The notes: generated by a model not told the origin, from the letters alone. A stretch of DNA of 64,000 bases from Pyrinomonadaceae bacterium (GCA_019694395.1 JAIBCC010000002.1:372330-436329), one strand, 5' to 3'. Counted from the stretch's first letter, positions 9,699 through 17,821 are shown. Numbers and translations: made by a program.

Positions 9699-10108
9699 AA
9701 TAATTTGAAAGTTTGGATAAAATGCTGCATTCGTATTTCTCTCAAGTTTTTGACCTCGAATTCAGCTTTTCTCCAAAACTCAAATAATTCATAAAAATGA
9801 AAAGGTTTATTTTCCCAATCAATTTTTATTCGGCAATTATCCAACCAAATCAATCGTTCAATTTCTTCAATTAATTTTTCGACTTCTTGCGAAAGTTCCG
9901 AAAGTTCAAGAACTTCTCTTGGCGGAATCGGAGTTTTTCCTTTGCAGTTTTGACAATCAAGACAAACCTTCGATTTTTCTGCAAATCCTCCGGCTGTGGC
10001 ATCCCAAATCTCACAAAGACCATCGCCGGGACATCTTTCCCCAATTCCGCCATCTTCTTCATTATCTTCAAAGACCTTTTTCCAAATTTGTTCTTTGGCT
10101 TCAGTTAC
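9695..10108 (-). CDS. Tail chaperone -1 frameshift extension (GT-type second frame)
   Basis: This open frame has no start codon of its own. It is entered by a -1 shift at the A AAAAAG heptamer (10108-10114) that immediately precedes the stop of the chaperone gene, giving 137 more residues and a product of about 371. It begins VTEAKEQIWKKVF and carries Cys at extension residues 26, 32, 49, 52 and 55, a possible zinc-binding cluster, then an acidic helical end. Many long-tailed phages make a G and a longer GT chaperone in this way just before the tape measure. The frame stays open to 9695, where it meets the tail of the moron gene. Short ATG-started frames in the same stretch are shadows. Confidence 0.75.
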   Translation of the reverse strand, partial: VTEAKEQIWKKVFEDNEEDGGIGERCPGDGLCEIWDATAGGFAEKSKVCLDCQNCKGKTPIPPREVLELSELSQEVEKLIEEIERLIWLDNCRIKIDWENKPFHFYELFEFWRKAEFEVKNLREIRMQHFIQTFKLF

Positions 10109-10809
10109 TTTTTTATTTTTACTTTGCTGGAATGAATCCGATCTATAACCAATGTCTTAAAGCGCACCGGAGTCCACGAACCAAAACCTTTCGATTCAAT
10201 TAGCATTTCCTCATAAATCTCACTCTTTGCTGTATCTTGGGGGTGAAACTGAATGATTGGTTTTGCGTCTAATCCTTTACCTTCTTCGCGGGTATATTCT
10301 TTTGATTCAAGTAAACTGTATTTAGAAGATGTATCAATCGTTTTCGCCTTTAAATGATGAATTTGTTCACACGGCTTGCCATTGAAATATGCTTGGGTAG
10401 TTACTGTAATTGTTTTATCCGGGTTTTTGATTACAGACTTGATAACTACGACAGTAAGTTTTGCAAGTATGTTTGAAATATCCTCAAATTCAAGATAATC
10501 TTCCCAATTTTGAATCCCATCAAATTCACCGGAGATGCGTAAATCATCCCACAATTTTTGATTGGTTTCCCACGCTTTTTTGACATTTTCGAGTTCGATG
10601 TCCGAGTTGAACTTTGATACTTCAGAAACAAACTCTAAGTAGCGATCATCTTTAAACGGATGAAACCTTATTACTCCATCAATAAATTTATCGCCAACTG
10701 GAAGTGAATATTTCCATTCCTGCATTGTCTGTCCATCGTAAATAATTGAGGCAAATTGCTCTGCCTCCGGTGTATTTGTTTCTTTTGTTTGGGCTGATTG
10801 TTCATTCAT
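10105..10809 (-). CDS. Tail assembly chaperone (G-like product)
   Basis: 234 residues, located between the tail tube gene and the tape measure, the normal place for the G chaperone that coats the tape measure during tail assembly. The sequence is unlike well-known families but has the expected acidic, helical character, with a mixed core (WKYSLPVGDKFIDGVIRF, about 32-49). It ends KVKIKK at a slippery site, after which a -1 shift would add a further 137 residues. The start ATG at 10809 follows the major tail protein gene with a 21-base gap on the coding strand. The call rests on position plus the frameshift. Confidence 0.7.
   Translation of the reverse strand: MNEQSAQTKETNTPEAEQFASIIYDGQTMQEWKYSLPVGDKFIDGVIRFHPFKDDRYLEFVSEVSKFNSDIELENVKKAWETNQKLWDDLRISGEFDGIQNWEDYLEFEDISNILAKLTVVVIKSVIKNPDKTITVTTQAYFNGKPCEQIHHLKAKTIDTSSKYSLLESKEYTREEGKGLDAKPIIQFHPQDTAKSEIYEEMLIESKGFGSWTPVRFKTLVIDRIHSSKVKIKK
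10108..10114 (-). promoter_or_regulatory. -1 ribosomal frameshift slippery heptamer (A AAA AAG)
   Basis: On the minus strand the chaperone reads ATA AAA AAG TAA, so the heptamer A AAA AAG is in the correct X XXY YYZ phase and is the same slippery sequence used in dnaX. The zero-frame stop follows at once, and the -1 frame is open for 137 codons. A downstream stimulatory structure was not worked out. Confidence 0.75.
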
Positions 10810-10830
10810 TTTCTAATTAACTCCTTAAAA

Positions 10831-11904
10831 TTAAAATGCGGTTGCGTAGTTTAAAACGTCATTGGTTAAACCCAATGAAAATAATTTATTGGTTACAAAA
10901 TCAAACAAAGCTTTGCCTGTAATCGAAAATGAAGCAATTCCATTTTTGATTGTTGGTTTTGAATTCGAGTAATTTGCGACCGGAATATCAACTTCCAACT
11001 TATGACGGATCGTGCCTTCGATTAATCCACCTGTTGCCGTAAGCTGCCACAGCAAAGGCTTCTTGGCTAACACGGCAGCAAACTCAGGTGAACCACTCGC
11101 CATATCAACATCAAAACTAAAATCAAGCATTTGCTTATCAAATTCGTGAGCTGAACGGATGACTCCTGATGTTGGATCATTAGCAACCAAGAAATCAGCA
11201 CAACCCGGTTTGTATCCGGCATCGCTTAACATTGTTTTCTTAAAATTGACAGAAAATGAACGATAGCGGCATCCATAGGTTGTTGGAGTTCCATTATCTG
11301 TTACTACCAATCCAACCTGTGTGTTGAAAAGTTTATGTAAACCGGAAAGACGACTTACGGTAGGAGTAGCAGTTGGATACCAGGTCACACTTGAATTTGG
11401 AATAATCCAACCTGCACCAAGCAGATTAAAATCACAGATCAAAACACCAAGCCCGTCACCTTTTAAACTAAATCCATCGGAAACCGCACGAGGCATTACC
11501 GCATTCCATCCTGCGCCAAGTTTTTCGGCGTATGTTACTGCTTTATCCTGCCGGGTAACATTCGGATCAGTCGGTTTGAATAAATGCTTTCTGGAAAGTG
11601 TTCCCCCTACCGGAGTGGAGATCGAATAATCACCGCAATTAAGCAGAAAAACTTTTCCTAACTCTTGAGAATGTCCCGGAATACTGTGAGCCACTTGGCA
11701 ATCGTGAGCTTCTTTCCATTCATCAGTCGCAGAATTTACTCCGTGCGCCCAATCTTCATCATTGGCATCTTTGCCTTGATAATCAATGAAATTCTGATCG
11801 GTTGCTAATAGTTGCTTCAAAGCAGCGGCAGCAATAGTTTTTTGAGTCTGAAAATCGGTCTGCAATGCCCAAGCATAACCGCGATTTGTTGCTGTATCTG
11901 ACAT
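10831..11904 (-). CDS. Major tail protein (tail tube)
   Basis: 357 residues placed between the head-tail joining genes and the chaperone, where the tube subunit lies in siphoviruses. No tail sheath gene is present nearby, which supports a non-contractile tail. The sequence is Gly/Thr-rich and beta-type, with repeated hydrophobic strands, for example FSFDVDMASGSPEF and a final FSITGKALFDFV. It has 357 residues, longer than a minimal tube protein, so an additional surface domain is possible. The start overlaps the stop of the preceding small gene by one base, showing translational coupling. No catalytic motif expected or seen. Confidence 0.7.
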   Translation of the reverse strand: MSDTATNRGYAWALQTDFQTQKTIAAAALKQLLATDQNFIDYQGKDANDEDWAHGVNSATDEWKEAHDCQVAHSIPGHSQELGKVFLLNCGDYSISTPVGGTLSRKHLFKPTDPNVTRQDKAVTYAEKLGAGWNAVMPRAVSDGFSLKGDGLGVLICDFNLLGAGWIIPNSSVTWYPTATPTVSRLSGLHKLFNTQVGLVVTDNGTPTTYGCRYRSFSVNFKKTMLSDAGYKPGCADFLVANDPTSGVIRSAHEFDKQMLDFSFDVDMASGSPEFAAVLAKKPLLWQLTATGGLIEGTIRHKLEVDIPVANYSNSKPTIKNGIASFSITGKALFDFVTNKLFSLGLTNDVLNYATAF

Positions 11905-12236
11905 TATTCTGCACCTCCAACGTTATTTTCAGGGAATGAAGCCTTGACGATTGCCTGAACCAATTCGTCTTTCTTGAGCGATTTCGGATTTTCTATCTTT
12001 AATTGCTCTGCTTTTTGAACCAATTCACCAACTTTTATTTTGCCGAGTTCATTGGCTAAACTTTCAGCCGAAGTTGGCACTTCCTCAAGGTTGTGATTAC
12101 TGATCAACCAGTCTGCAAATTTCCGGGATTTTGTTTTTACAATTTCACCGGGCTTTAATTCCGCTTCAAAATTTCCTTGACTGACAAATTCGACCTCTAT
12201 TTCGTCTGGAACTTTTAAACTAATTTCTTCCGACAT
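11904..12236 (-). CDS. Small phage protein with Rho-N/SAP-like C-terminal helices
   Basis: 110 residues. The N-terminal half is acidic and beta-like (SLKVPDEIEVEF). The C-terminal part (about 70-102, KVGELVQKAEQLKI then LKKDELVQAIVKA) resembles the Rho termination factor N-terminal/SAP-type helix pair, often seen at the end of small head-tail proteins in Mu-like phages. It lies in the position of Mu gp38, between tail terminator and tube genes. A clear ribosome site (AGGAG) precedes the ATG. Function is unknown. Confidence 0.65.
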   Translation of the reverse strand: MSEEISLKVPDEIEVEFVSQGNFEAELKPGEIVKTKSRKFADWLISNHNLEEVPTSAESLANELGKIKVGELVQKAEQLKIENPKSLKKDELVQAIVKASFPENNVGGAE

Positions 12237-12253
12237 TCTCTTTTTCTCCTTTT

Positions 12254-12727
12254 TTAATAGCCTTGACGACTAAAATCATATTCACCGCTTTCATCAACTA
12301 CGACTGGAATATTGGCAACGGCATAATCTTCAGCGTCAAATCCTTGCGCTGTCCGGGCTGATCGCAAAATGTGAACGTCACAATTACGATTGTTCAAACT
12401 TGGAAACTTGAACAGCAGTCGAATTACTTCCTGCTGAATCTCAAACACCTTTTGCACGGCTGGCTGACGATTGGTTTTGTCCGAGCCGATGACTTTTGCA
12501 AAACAAACTAACAACGTAAATCCGTCAAATTCTTTGACCGAATCTCCATAAGGCGCAAAGGTTGAAGTTACATCGCCAATAGCAATTCCGTTTAACTGAT
12601 TATCACGAATTTCACGGTGGATCGTATCCAACAAAGCAGCCTGATAAATAGGAGAATCAGGCGTTGCTGCCTGAATCTGCTCGGTAAAAAACTCAAATAA
12701 TTTAACTTCGATTGCTTTGTCGCTCAT
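12254..12727 (-). CDS. Putative tail terminator / minor tail protein (Mu gp37-like position)
   Basis: 157 residues, acidic, mixed alpha/beta. Position after the connector genes and before the tube gene fits the tail terminator, which caps the tail tube and joins it to the head. The middle contains a pattern (FDGFTLLVCFAKVIG, about 67-81) followed by a helix and then a beta strand, as in DUF3168/gp37-type proteins. The start overlaps the stop of the upstream gene (ATGA type). The family call is from context and pattern only. Confidence 0.55.
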   Translation of the reverse strand: MSDKAIEVKLFEFFTEQIQAATPDSPIYQAALLDTIHREIRDNQLNGIAIGDVTSTFAPYGDSVKEFDGFTLLVCFAKVIGSDKTNRQPAVQKVFEIQQEVIRLLFKFPSLNNRNCDVHILRSARTAQGFDAEDYAVANIPVVVDESGEYDFSRQGY

Positions 12728-13272
12728 TTCAAAACTGCGTCCACGACTTTTTGGACAATAGCCGGGCTTTCTTCTTTCAAACGTTTGGCTGCTCGTTCAT
12801 CAAACGGATTGGGTTTCGTGGCTTTGGCACTCATCCGCAAAATATAAATTTGATTTCCGGCTGTGATATAACTTTCATCACTTGGCACTGACGACACCGG
12901 AATTAATAAAACTTTTGCCGTTCGTGGTCTGGCTTTTGCTCGACCTCTGGCAACTGCAGTTGTGTAATTAAATGGAGGCTGCGGTCTCAAGCGAACCTTT
13001 TTTGTGTTTCCACTTGGTAAATGAAGAGTTCCTTCGCCTTCTTTTAATGCTTCGCTCGTTGCGGAAACAGTCAAAATGGCTTGCAACTTTTCAAAATCGT
13101 ATTCCGGTTCTTTGATACCTTTTTGTTTTAAGTTTCCGCTTCTGACCGGAACTTCTGCCCTTAAAAGATTCAAACCGCGTTGAGCCAAAGCAACTAATGA
13201 CCATTTGCCGATCTTCTGAAAATCGGCTCCAAGTTTTTCAACTTCGGAAATATCAACTTTGACCTCTGACAT
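12724..13272 (-). CDS. Head-tail joining protein (HK97 gp10-like)
   Basis: 182 residues. The N-terminus VDISEVEKLGADFQKIGKW and the pattern PVRSGNLKQKG (about 41-51) match HK97 gp10/virion-morphogenesis proteins, which have a typical 'P.. tG.Lr.s' motif. The C-terminal half is basic with NPFDERAAKRLKEE (about 151-164), as in this family. It probably forms the neck or tail completion ring. Start overlaps the stop of the connector gene by one base. Confidence 0.65.
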   Translation of the reverse strand: MSEVKVDISEVEKLGADFQKIGKWSLVALAQRGLNLLRAEVPVRSGNLKQKGIKEPEYDFEKLQAILTVSATSEALKEGEGTLHLPSGNTKKVRLRPQPPFNYTTAVARGRAKARPRTAKVLLIPVSSVPSDESYITAGNQIYILRMSAKATKPNPFDERAAKRLKEESPAIVQKVVDAVLK

Positions 13273-13700
13273 TATTCACAACCAACAAATTCAAAGACCG
13301 TTTCGCCACCAATAACCAAATAATCTTTAACCAAACTTTCAGCATTTTCTAAGAACTGAGTTCTTAATTGTTCCGTTTCAGCCGGAGTCAAATAAGTTCT
13401 TAAACTTGCATCAAGTTTGCCCGCTGTTTTGACCACACCTTTTGAAGTGATTGGTGCATTCAAACCCAAAATTGCAAAGTGCATTGCCAAGTTAGCTTCA
13501 GCCACAATCAAATCTTCCTTTCGATCTGCATCGGTTGGAGCATTTGAAAGCGCATCGGTATAAGCGTCATTTCCCACCCATTTTTTTATTCGACGGGAAG
13601 CTGCTCCGACATATCTGTTTAATCTTGTGTTCGGAATTTCAGTCTCCGGTGCAATATCAAACAGTTCGCGCATTATTGTGGCTGAGGCTAACATTGACAT
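13272..13700 (-). CDS. Head-tail connector protein (DUF1320 / Mu gp36-like)
   Basis: 142 residues, largely helical: RLNRYVGAASRRIKKWVG near the N-terminus, then EANLAMHFAILGLN (about 69-82) and a C-terminal helix ending in EFVGCE. This layout matches DUF1320-type adaptor proteins found just downstream of the capsid gene in Mu-like phages. It likely docks on the portal. It is the second gene after the major capsid on the coding strand, in the same relative place as gp36. Confidence 0.65.
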   Translation of the reverse strand: MSMLASATIMRELFDIAPETEIPNTRLNRYVGAASRRIKKWVGNDAYTDALSNAPTDADRKEDLIVAEANLAMHFAILGLNAPITSKGVVKTAGKLDASLRTYLTPAETEQLRTQFLENAESLVKDYLVIGGETVFEFVGCE

Positions 13701-13704
13701 TTAC

Positions 13705-13917
13705 TTATTCCTTCGGCGGCTCTGAATCGCCTTTTTCCTTACCTTTCTTTGGCAGATCAGCTTCAATCAAACCACCAAATCTAATTGCCTGTTGAGTTCG
13801 ATGTCCGGCTTCGTTCAAGTCAATCTCAACTACTTCACCCGGAACTACCTTGAGTCCGGTTTCCTCATCAACGAACAATCCTGCTCCGGTTGATAAGGCA
13901 TATCCTCTTTTAGCCAT
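13705..13917 (-). CDS. Small capsid-adjacent phage protein (Mu gp35-like position)
   Basis: 70 residues, starting MAKRGYALSTGAG. It has a short beta-type core (KVVPGEVVEIDL) and a charged tail (KKGKEKGDSEPPKE). It occurs between major capsid and DUF1320 gene, like Mu gp35, whose function is not known. A weak ribosome site (AGGAGCAAATT) lies ahead of the ATG. Confidence 0.65.
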   Translation of the reverse strand: MAKRGYALSTGAGLFVDEETGLKVVPGEVVEIDLNEAGHRTQQAIRFGGLIEADLPKKGKEKGDSEPPKE

Positions 13918-13969
13918 AATTTGCTCCTTGTAAAAGTTAAAAATTTAGTTTGTTAAATAGTTAAATTCA

Positions 13970-15136
13970 CTATTTGACGTTAAACCACGACGGGAATTGA
14001 TTACCGGAGTAAGCAATTGATTTATCAACCGTAATCCGTGCATCACGCTGGAAGACCATAAATCCGCACGATTCCGAAACGTAGGCTTCTTCCATTCGTT
14101 TGCTGATAATTTTGTCAGTTTCAAACAAAACTCCCTGTGCAGTTAATTGAAGAAATGCCAACATTGTTGAAATAAATTGCAATTGAGTTGAAGGAATTGA
14201 TCCGCCGATATAGACATCCAAATCCGAAGGAATTGAAGTTCTACGGTTTGCCAAGCGCGGCGTTCCAAGAACGCGGTTTTTGACTTCCGCCATATTTTCC
14301 CAATCGTTAGCCGAATCTTCCGATGCCAGAACCGCATTGATATTTCTGCCCATTCTCTTCATCCGATTAAAGACTCGAACGACATCTTTCCACAAAAAGC
14401 TGTTGACCGTATCAACCCCGATGACGGCTGAAGACTCTGACAGATCAGCCTGATCGCCATTAAGAGCAACGGCTGAAAGCTCATCATTTTTAAGCGCAGC
14501 CATTCGCATTCCCAAATCTTCAAAATAGCGGGAAACCAAATTCAACCGATTAAATTTGATTGATTCATAGGTGAATTCAATACCGAGCGCGTAGGTGTAA
14601 ACCGGAACTGTTTTTGAACCATAGGTCACAGTTCCCAATTCGATCTTTGAACCTTCGCGTGTTTTCTTCGGTTTAGCATCGCTTAAATCAATCTTCGGCA
14701 TTACCGGTTGTAAACTATCCACCGGAACTTCATCCAAAATCAGATCATTAAAAAATGCAGCTTCCGCCATTCCGACTGTGACCGGATCAAGATATTGCTC
14801 CGGTGTAATTGCACGATTTGTCGGATCGGTCGTGATGGCTGCCAAATTTGCGGCACGAGCTTGACGCAAGATTTCACGTTGAGTAAGTCCTGCACCACGA
14901 CAAACTCCGTCACGGGCAATTTCCACCATCAAATAAGCGTTTTCTTCATCCTTCATCAACTGTTCAACCGTCGTCCGACGAGGATCAATATCATTCTCAG
15001 CGTAAAGATGGTTGACAGTAGCAGCAGGAAACCGTTCCTGCATAAATTCCCGGAGCGTAATGTTTTCGCCTTTTTCACGCCGCTCCTGCAATTCCAAAAC
15101 TGTTGGTTTGATTTTTCCTTTGAGTCCTAATGACAT
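13970..15136 (-). CDS. Major capsid protein (HK97-fold type)
   Basis: 388 residues, correct length for a HK97-fold capsid. Placed directly downstream of protease/scaffold and decoration genes. Residues 1-110 are helical and charged (delta/N-arm-like); the core includes GSKIELGTVTYGSKTVPVY (about 163-181) and GIEFTYESIKF (about 186-196), a P-domain/E-loop-like pattern. A typical helix NDELSAVALNGD follows. The C-terminal part ends ARITVDKSIAYSG. Good ribosome site (AGGAG) upstream. No other capsid candidate lies in the window. Confidence 0.8.
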   Translation of the reverse strand: MSLGLKGKIKPTVLELQERREKGENITLREFMQERFPAATVNHLYAENDIDPRRTTVEQLMKDEENAYLMVEIARDGVCRGAGLTQREILRQARAANLAAITTDPTNRAITPEQYLDPVTVGMAEAAFFNDLILDEVPVDSLQPVMPKIDLSDAKPKKTREGSKIELGTVTYGSKTVPVYTYALGIEFTYESIKFNRLNLVSRYFEDLGMRMAALKNDELSAVALNGDQADLSESSAVIGVDTVNSFLWKDVVRVFNRMKRMGRNINAVLASEDSANDWENMAEVKNRVLGTPRLANRRTSIPSDLDVYIGGSIPSTQLQFISTMLAFLQLTAQGVLFETDKIISKRMEEAYVSESCGFMVFQRDARITVDKSIAYSGNQFPSWFNVK

Positions 15137-15196
15137 CGTTTTTTTCTCCTTTATTAACTCTTTTTATGACCTTTCCAAACTGCTTATCTGAACTGC

Positions 15197-15583
15197 TTAT
15201 CTGAAAAAGACCGAAGCAGTTCCGTTCGCAGATGCGCCGTTAAAACAAATACCCGCTTTCAGTTCCTCAGCATCCGTGCCGGAAACCCATTTGGCAATAG
15301 TATTTTCTCCGGTCGTGCCGTCTGGCGCAGCCATTTTGAAGAAATCATTGGCAGCAATATTGGTAGTCGTTTTAATGTCGTGATATTCACGATAAAAGAC
15401 TTCGATTGTGCCTTCTTCGCCGGCTGCTTTAGCCGGAACTAAAACACGACCAAACGCAATACTTCCTGCACCGGATTTATTGACTGTTTTATTTGCCGTG
15501 ATCGAAACGATTTGATCTTTCTTCAGCACAGCTGCAAAAATTGCAACGACGGAAAGAACTATGCCCTGTTTTACTCTTAACAT
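15197..15583 (-). CDS. Capsid decoration-like protein
   Basis: 128 residues, Gly/Ala-rich. It sits between the protease/scaffold gene and the major capsid gene, the place of decoration (cement) proteins in many phages. The middle is beta-type with GSIAFGRVLVPAKAAG (about 41-56), resembling DUF2190-type decoration proteins. The N-terminus MLRVKQGIVLSVVAIFAAVL is hydrophobic and could be mistaken for a signal peptide. Family call is tentative. Confidence 0.55.
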   Translation of the reverse strand: MLRVKQGIVLSVVAIFAAVLKKDQIVSITANKTVNKSGAGSIAFGRVLVPAKAAGEEGTIEVFYREYHDIKTTTNIAANDFFKMAAPDGTTGENTIAKWVSGTDAEELKAGICFNGASANGTASVFFR

Positions 15584-15624
15584 TTCTCTTCATTCTCCTT
15601 TGATAAAATTAGAACCCTGATACT

Positions 15625-16065
15625 TTAGTGCATTCCTGAAGTATCAATTTTTTTGGCAGTTGAAGGCTTATCTCCGCCTGCGTTATCCACTTCTTCGTGA
15701 TTTTCCAGTGAACTCGGTTTGGCAAATTTCGCATCTACTTTTTTGCGATAGTCTGCTTCAAGTTCTTCCAAATCATCCGCACTTGCGTTTTCGATGACCT
15801 TTTTCATAATTGGACTCAAGTCACCATCTTCTTTGCCGAGTTCCACCACTTTCGCCAAGCGGGTTACTTCCTGACGTTTTTGGGTTAGCAGTTTTTCGCC
15901 TAGTTGGGCTTTCTCTGACAGAGCAGCAATTTCCTTTGCCGATAAACCTGTTTTAGACTTTTCTTCAGCCAATACCAGAGCAGCGTCCAAAACTGTTTGC
16001 TCCGGCACATCTTCACCTTCAGTTGTTATGCCGAGGGTTTGTTTTTGTTCCGTAGTTAGTTTCAT
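15625..16065 (-). CDS. Nested scaffold protein (internal start in the protease gene, Mu gpZ-like)
   Basis: In-frame internal start at codon 265 of the protease gene, giving 146 residues beginning MKLTTEQKQTLGI. The coding strand reads AGGAGAAAAACTAATG, a good ribosome site with 8-base spacing, within the open frame. The product is acidic, helical and rich in Glu and Lys, as a scaffold should be. Mu and HK97-like phages make free scaffold in just this way. Confidence 0.7.
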   Translation of the reverse strand: MKLTTEQKQTLGITTEGEDVPEQTVLDAALVLAEEKSKTGLSAKEIAALSEKAQLGEKLLTQKRQEVTRLAKVVELGKEDGDLSPIMKKVIENASADDLEELEADYRKKVDAKFAKPSSLENHEEVDNAGGDKPSTAKKIDTSGMH

Positions 16066-16857
16066 TAGTTTTTCTCCTGTGTTTTTTTCAGACGCGCTCA
16101 AATTTTCGTCTTGCGTCTCATCTGCGCCGTCAGTGGATTCTCCATCGTTTCCAATGTCGGCAGTATGATGACGAGCTGTGCGGTCTTCACCGAGAAAGAC
16201 CAAACTCATCTCCAAAATTTCAATTATCTTGATGACGATCAGCCGGACAATTTGTCCCTCAACCTCTTCACCAAGCAAGTCCCAGAATCTGCCTTTTTCA
16301 ACCAGATCAGGATGCGAATATTCAAATTCAAAAAATAACGTCAAGCTCGCTGCGTTAATCGAAGGAGGCTGCATTAACAAACCGCGAGCGATCTTAAAAT
16401 TACAAAGAGCATCAATCTTGATTTCCGCATTAATGCCCGGAATGCCGTCCGAGTTTTCACCTTTGGCATCCCAATAAGCGTTTGAAACCGAGCCAAGCGC
16501 ATTATTAATGTCCCGGTAATCGTGATTCGGATAGACTGTTTTGCCTTGCAGCATTTCAACTGCCGCTTCTAAAACTCCCTTTTTGGAAAAATCCAGTCCG
16601 CGATTAACTAAATGAATTTGCGAAAGTGCGCGAAAAGTCGCATTAACAAACTGACTTTCAACCGGAATAATATTTTCGGTATTTGCCTCAACATTGATAT
16701 TTGAATGATTGCGGGAAGCATTATTCCAAACGTAAAGCGAAGCATTAGACAAAAACTTTTCCGTGTTTTCATTTAATTTTTGCGCCGGAATATTTGCCAG
16801 CATTTGCGTTTTGGCAATCCGTTTTTCCAAATTGACTATCTGGATTCCGTTTTTCAT
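15625..16857 (-). CDS. Head maturation protease with C-terminal scaffold domain (Mu gpI-like)
   Basis: 410 residues. Residues 1-220 form a prohead-protease-like domain: VYPNHDYRDINNALGSVSN (108-126) holds His112, and the INAASLT stretch (167-173) offers the serine. Residues about 230-410 are acidic and helical (GEVVEL-like, KEDGDLSPIMKK), as in scaffolds. An internal ATG at 16063-16065 with its own ribosome site would yield the scaffold alone, as gene Z nests in gene I of Mu. The gene follows the KTSC gene and precedes the decoration gene. Catalytic residues are proposed from pattern, not alignment. Confidence 0.75.
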   Translation of the reverse strand: MKNGIQIVNLEKRIAKTQMLANIPAQKLNENTEKFLSNASLYVWNNASRNHSNINVEANTENIIPVESQFVNATFRALSQIHLVNRGLDFSKKGVLEAAVEMLQGKTVYPNHDYRDINNALGSVSNAYWDAKGENSDGIPGINAEIKIDALCNFKIARGLLMQPPSINAASLTLFFEFEYSHPDLVEKGRFWDLLGEEVEGQIVRLIVIKIIEILEMSLVFLGEDRTARHHTADIGNDGESTDGADETQDENLSASEKNTGEKLMKLTTEQKQTLGITTEGEDVPEQTVLDAALVLAEEKSKTGLSAKEIAALSEKAQLGEKLLTQKRQEVTRLAKVVELGKEDGDLSPIMKKVIENASADDLEELEADYRKKVDAKFAKPSSLENHEEVDNAGGDKPSTAKKIDTSGMH

Positions 16858-16860
16858 TGA

Positions 16861-17088
16861 TTAATCCTCGACTTTTTCAAAGCGGTAAGATTTGATATTG
16901 GCGTTAAAGAATTTACCTGCTGAACCATCTTCATTGACGGTTTTGGCAAATTCATTAAAGATTTCGTTTGGCACATCAAAATATTTGTATTTTGTGCCGT
17001 TCCTGAATTCGACAACTAACTCATTGGTTTGATCGTCAAAGGTTGCTTTTTTCAGATTGCTCGAATTTTTTATTTCTAGTTCCTTCAT
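16861..17088 (-). CDS. KTSC domain protein
   Basis: 75 residues. The core DDQTNELVVEFRNGTKYKYF followed by DVPNEIFNEFAKT and a short loop with GSAGKFFNANIK is the KTSC domain pattern (named after a Lys-Thr-Ser-Cys motif; here the third and fourth positions are altered). KTSC proteins are small and common near phage and lysyl-tRNA synthetase genes, function unknown. It lies between the HNH gene and the head protease, on the late strand. Start ATG is preceded by GAGGTAAAACT. Confidence 0.7.
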   Translation of the reverse strand: MKELEIKNSSNLKKATFDDQTNELVVEFRNGTKYKYFDVPNEIFNEFAKTVNEDGSAGKFFNANIKSYRFEKVED

Positions 17089-17125
17089 AGTTTTACCTCG
17101 CTAAACCTGATATAATTAAAGAGTT

Positions 17126-17821
17126 ATGGATGCAATGAAACGATGTTGGAAATGTGAACAAACAAAACCTGTTTCTGATTTTGGTGTTGATAATTCCCGT
17201 TTTGATAATCTCAATCCAAGATGCAAACCTTGCTTGCGACAAGCCATCAAAGAATCTGCTAAACGTCATCCTGAAACAGCCCAAAGAAAATGGGCAAAAA
17301 GATACGCTCGTGATAAAGACAAAATTAAATCTCGTGTTAAAAACCAAGTATTGAAGCGAATAGTCGAAGGAAACTACATTGATAGAACTGAAAAGAAATG
17401 TCATAAATGTAAAATTGTTCAACCATTGACCGAATTCCCTAAAAGCCTTCATACCGCTGATGGCAGAAAATACGAATGCAATACTTGTGCAAAAATAAGA
17501 CGAGAAACTTTGCATTACAAAGCGCAAAATAAAGCCAATAAACAACGCCGTAGAGCTAGAGAACGTCAAGCCGAAGGCAATCATACAACCGAAGACGTTA
17601 AGCGAATTTATGCACAACAAAATGGTAAATGTGCTTATTGCCAAATAGATTTGAATAATAATTTTCATCTCGACCATATAATCCCTTTATCAAAAGGTGG
17701 TAGTAATTGGGCATCCAATCTGCAATGCTTATGTGAATCTTGCAATCTCCATAAACACGCTAAACTTCCAGATGAATTCAAGCGTCATCGTCTATACCGG
17801 GTATCAACCCTTGAATCCTAG
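17126..17821 (+). CDS. HNH homing-type endonuclease, antisense in the late operon
   Basis: 231 residues. Two similar zinc knuckles at the N-terminus (C7/C10/C33/C36 and C92/C95/C118/C121, each with 'F' and a central loop) are followed by a basic linker and an HNH nuclease: C169-x-x-C172, HLDHIIPLSKGG (181-192) with His181, Asp183, His184, Asn198, and C203/C206. The architecture is that of free-standing phage HNH endonucleases. It is on the strand opposite to the head genes and its 3' end overlaps the 3' end of the gp7 gene by 44 bases. The likely role is self-spread, not virion assembly. Confidence 0.88.
   Translation: MDAMKRCWKCEQTKPVSDFGVDNSRFDNLNPRCKPCLRQAIKESAKRHPETAQRKWAKRYARDKDKIKSRVKNQVLKRIVEGNYIDRTEKKCHKCKIVQPLTEFPKSLHTADGRKYECNTCAKIRRETLHYKAQNKANKQRRRARERQAEGNHTTEDVKRIYAQQNGKCAYCQIDLNNNFHLDHIIPLSKGGSNWASNLQCLCESCNLHKHAKLPDEFKRHRLYRVSTLES

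Noticed and set aside
9871..10071. Short ATG-started frame (66 residues) on the minus strand downstream of the chaperone
   Set aside because: It is in a different register from the well-formed -1 extension; basic, low-quality sequence without a ribosome site.
17093..17677. 194-residue open frame on the minus strand across the HNH gene
   Set aside because: It is a mirror of the HNH coding strand; the HNH protein has clear Cys/His motifs and a sensible start, the mirror frame has none.
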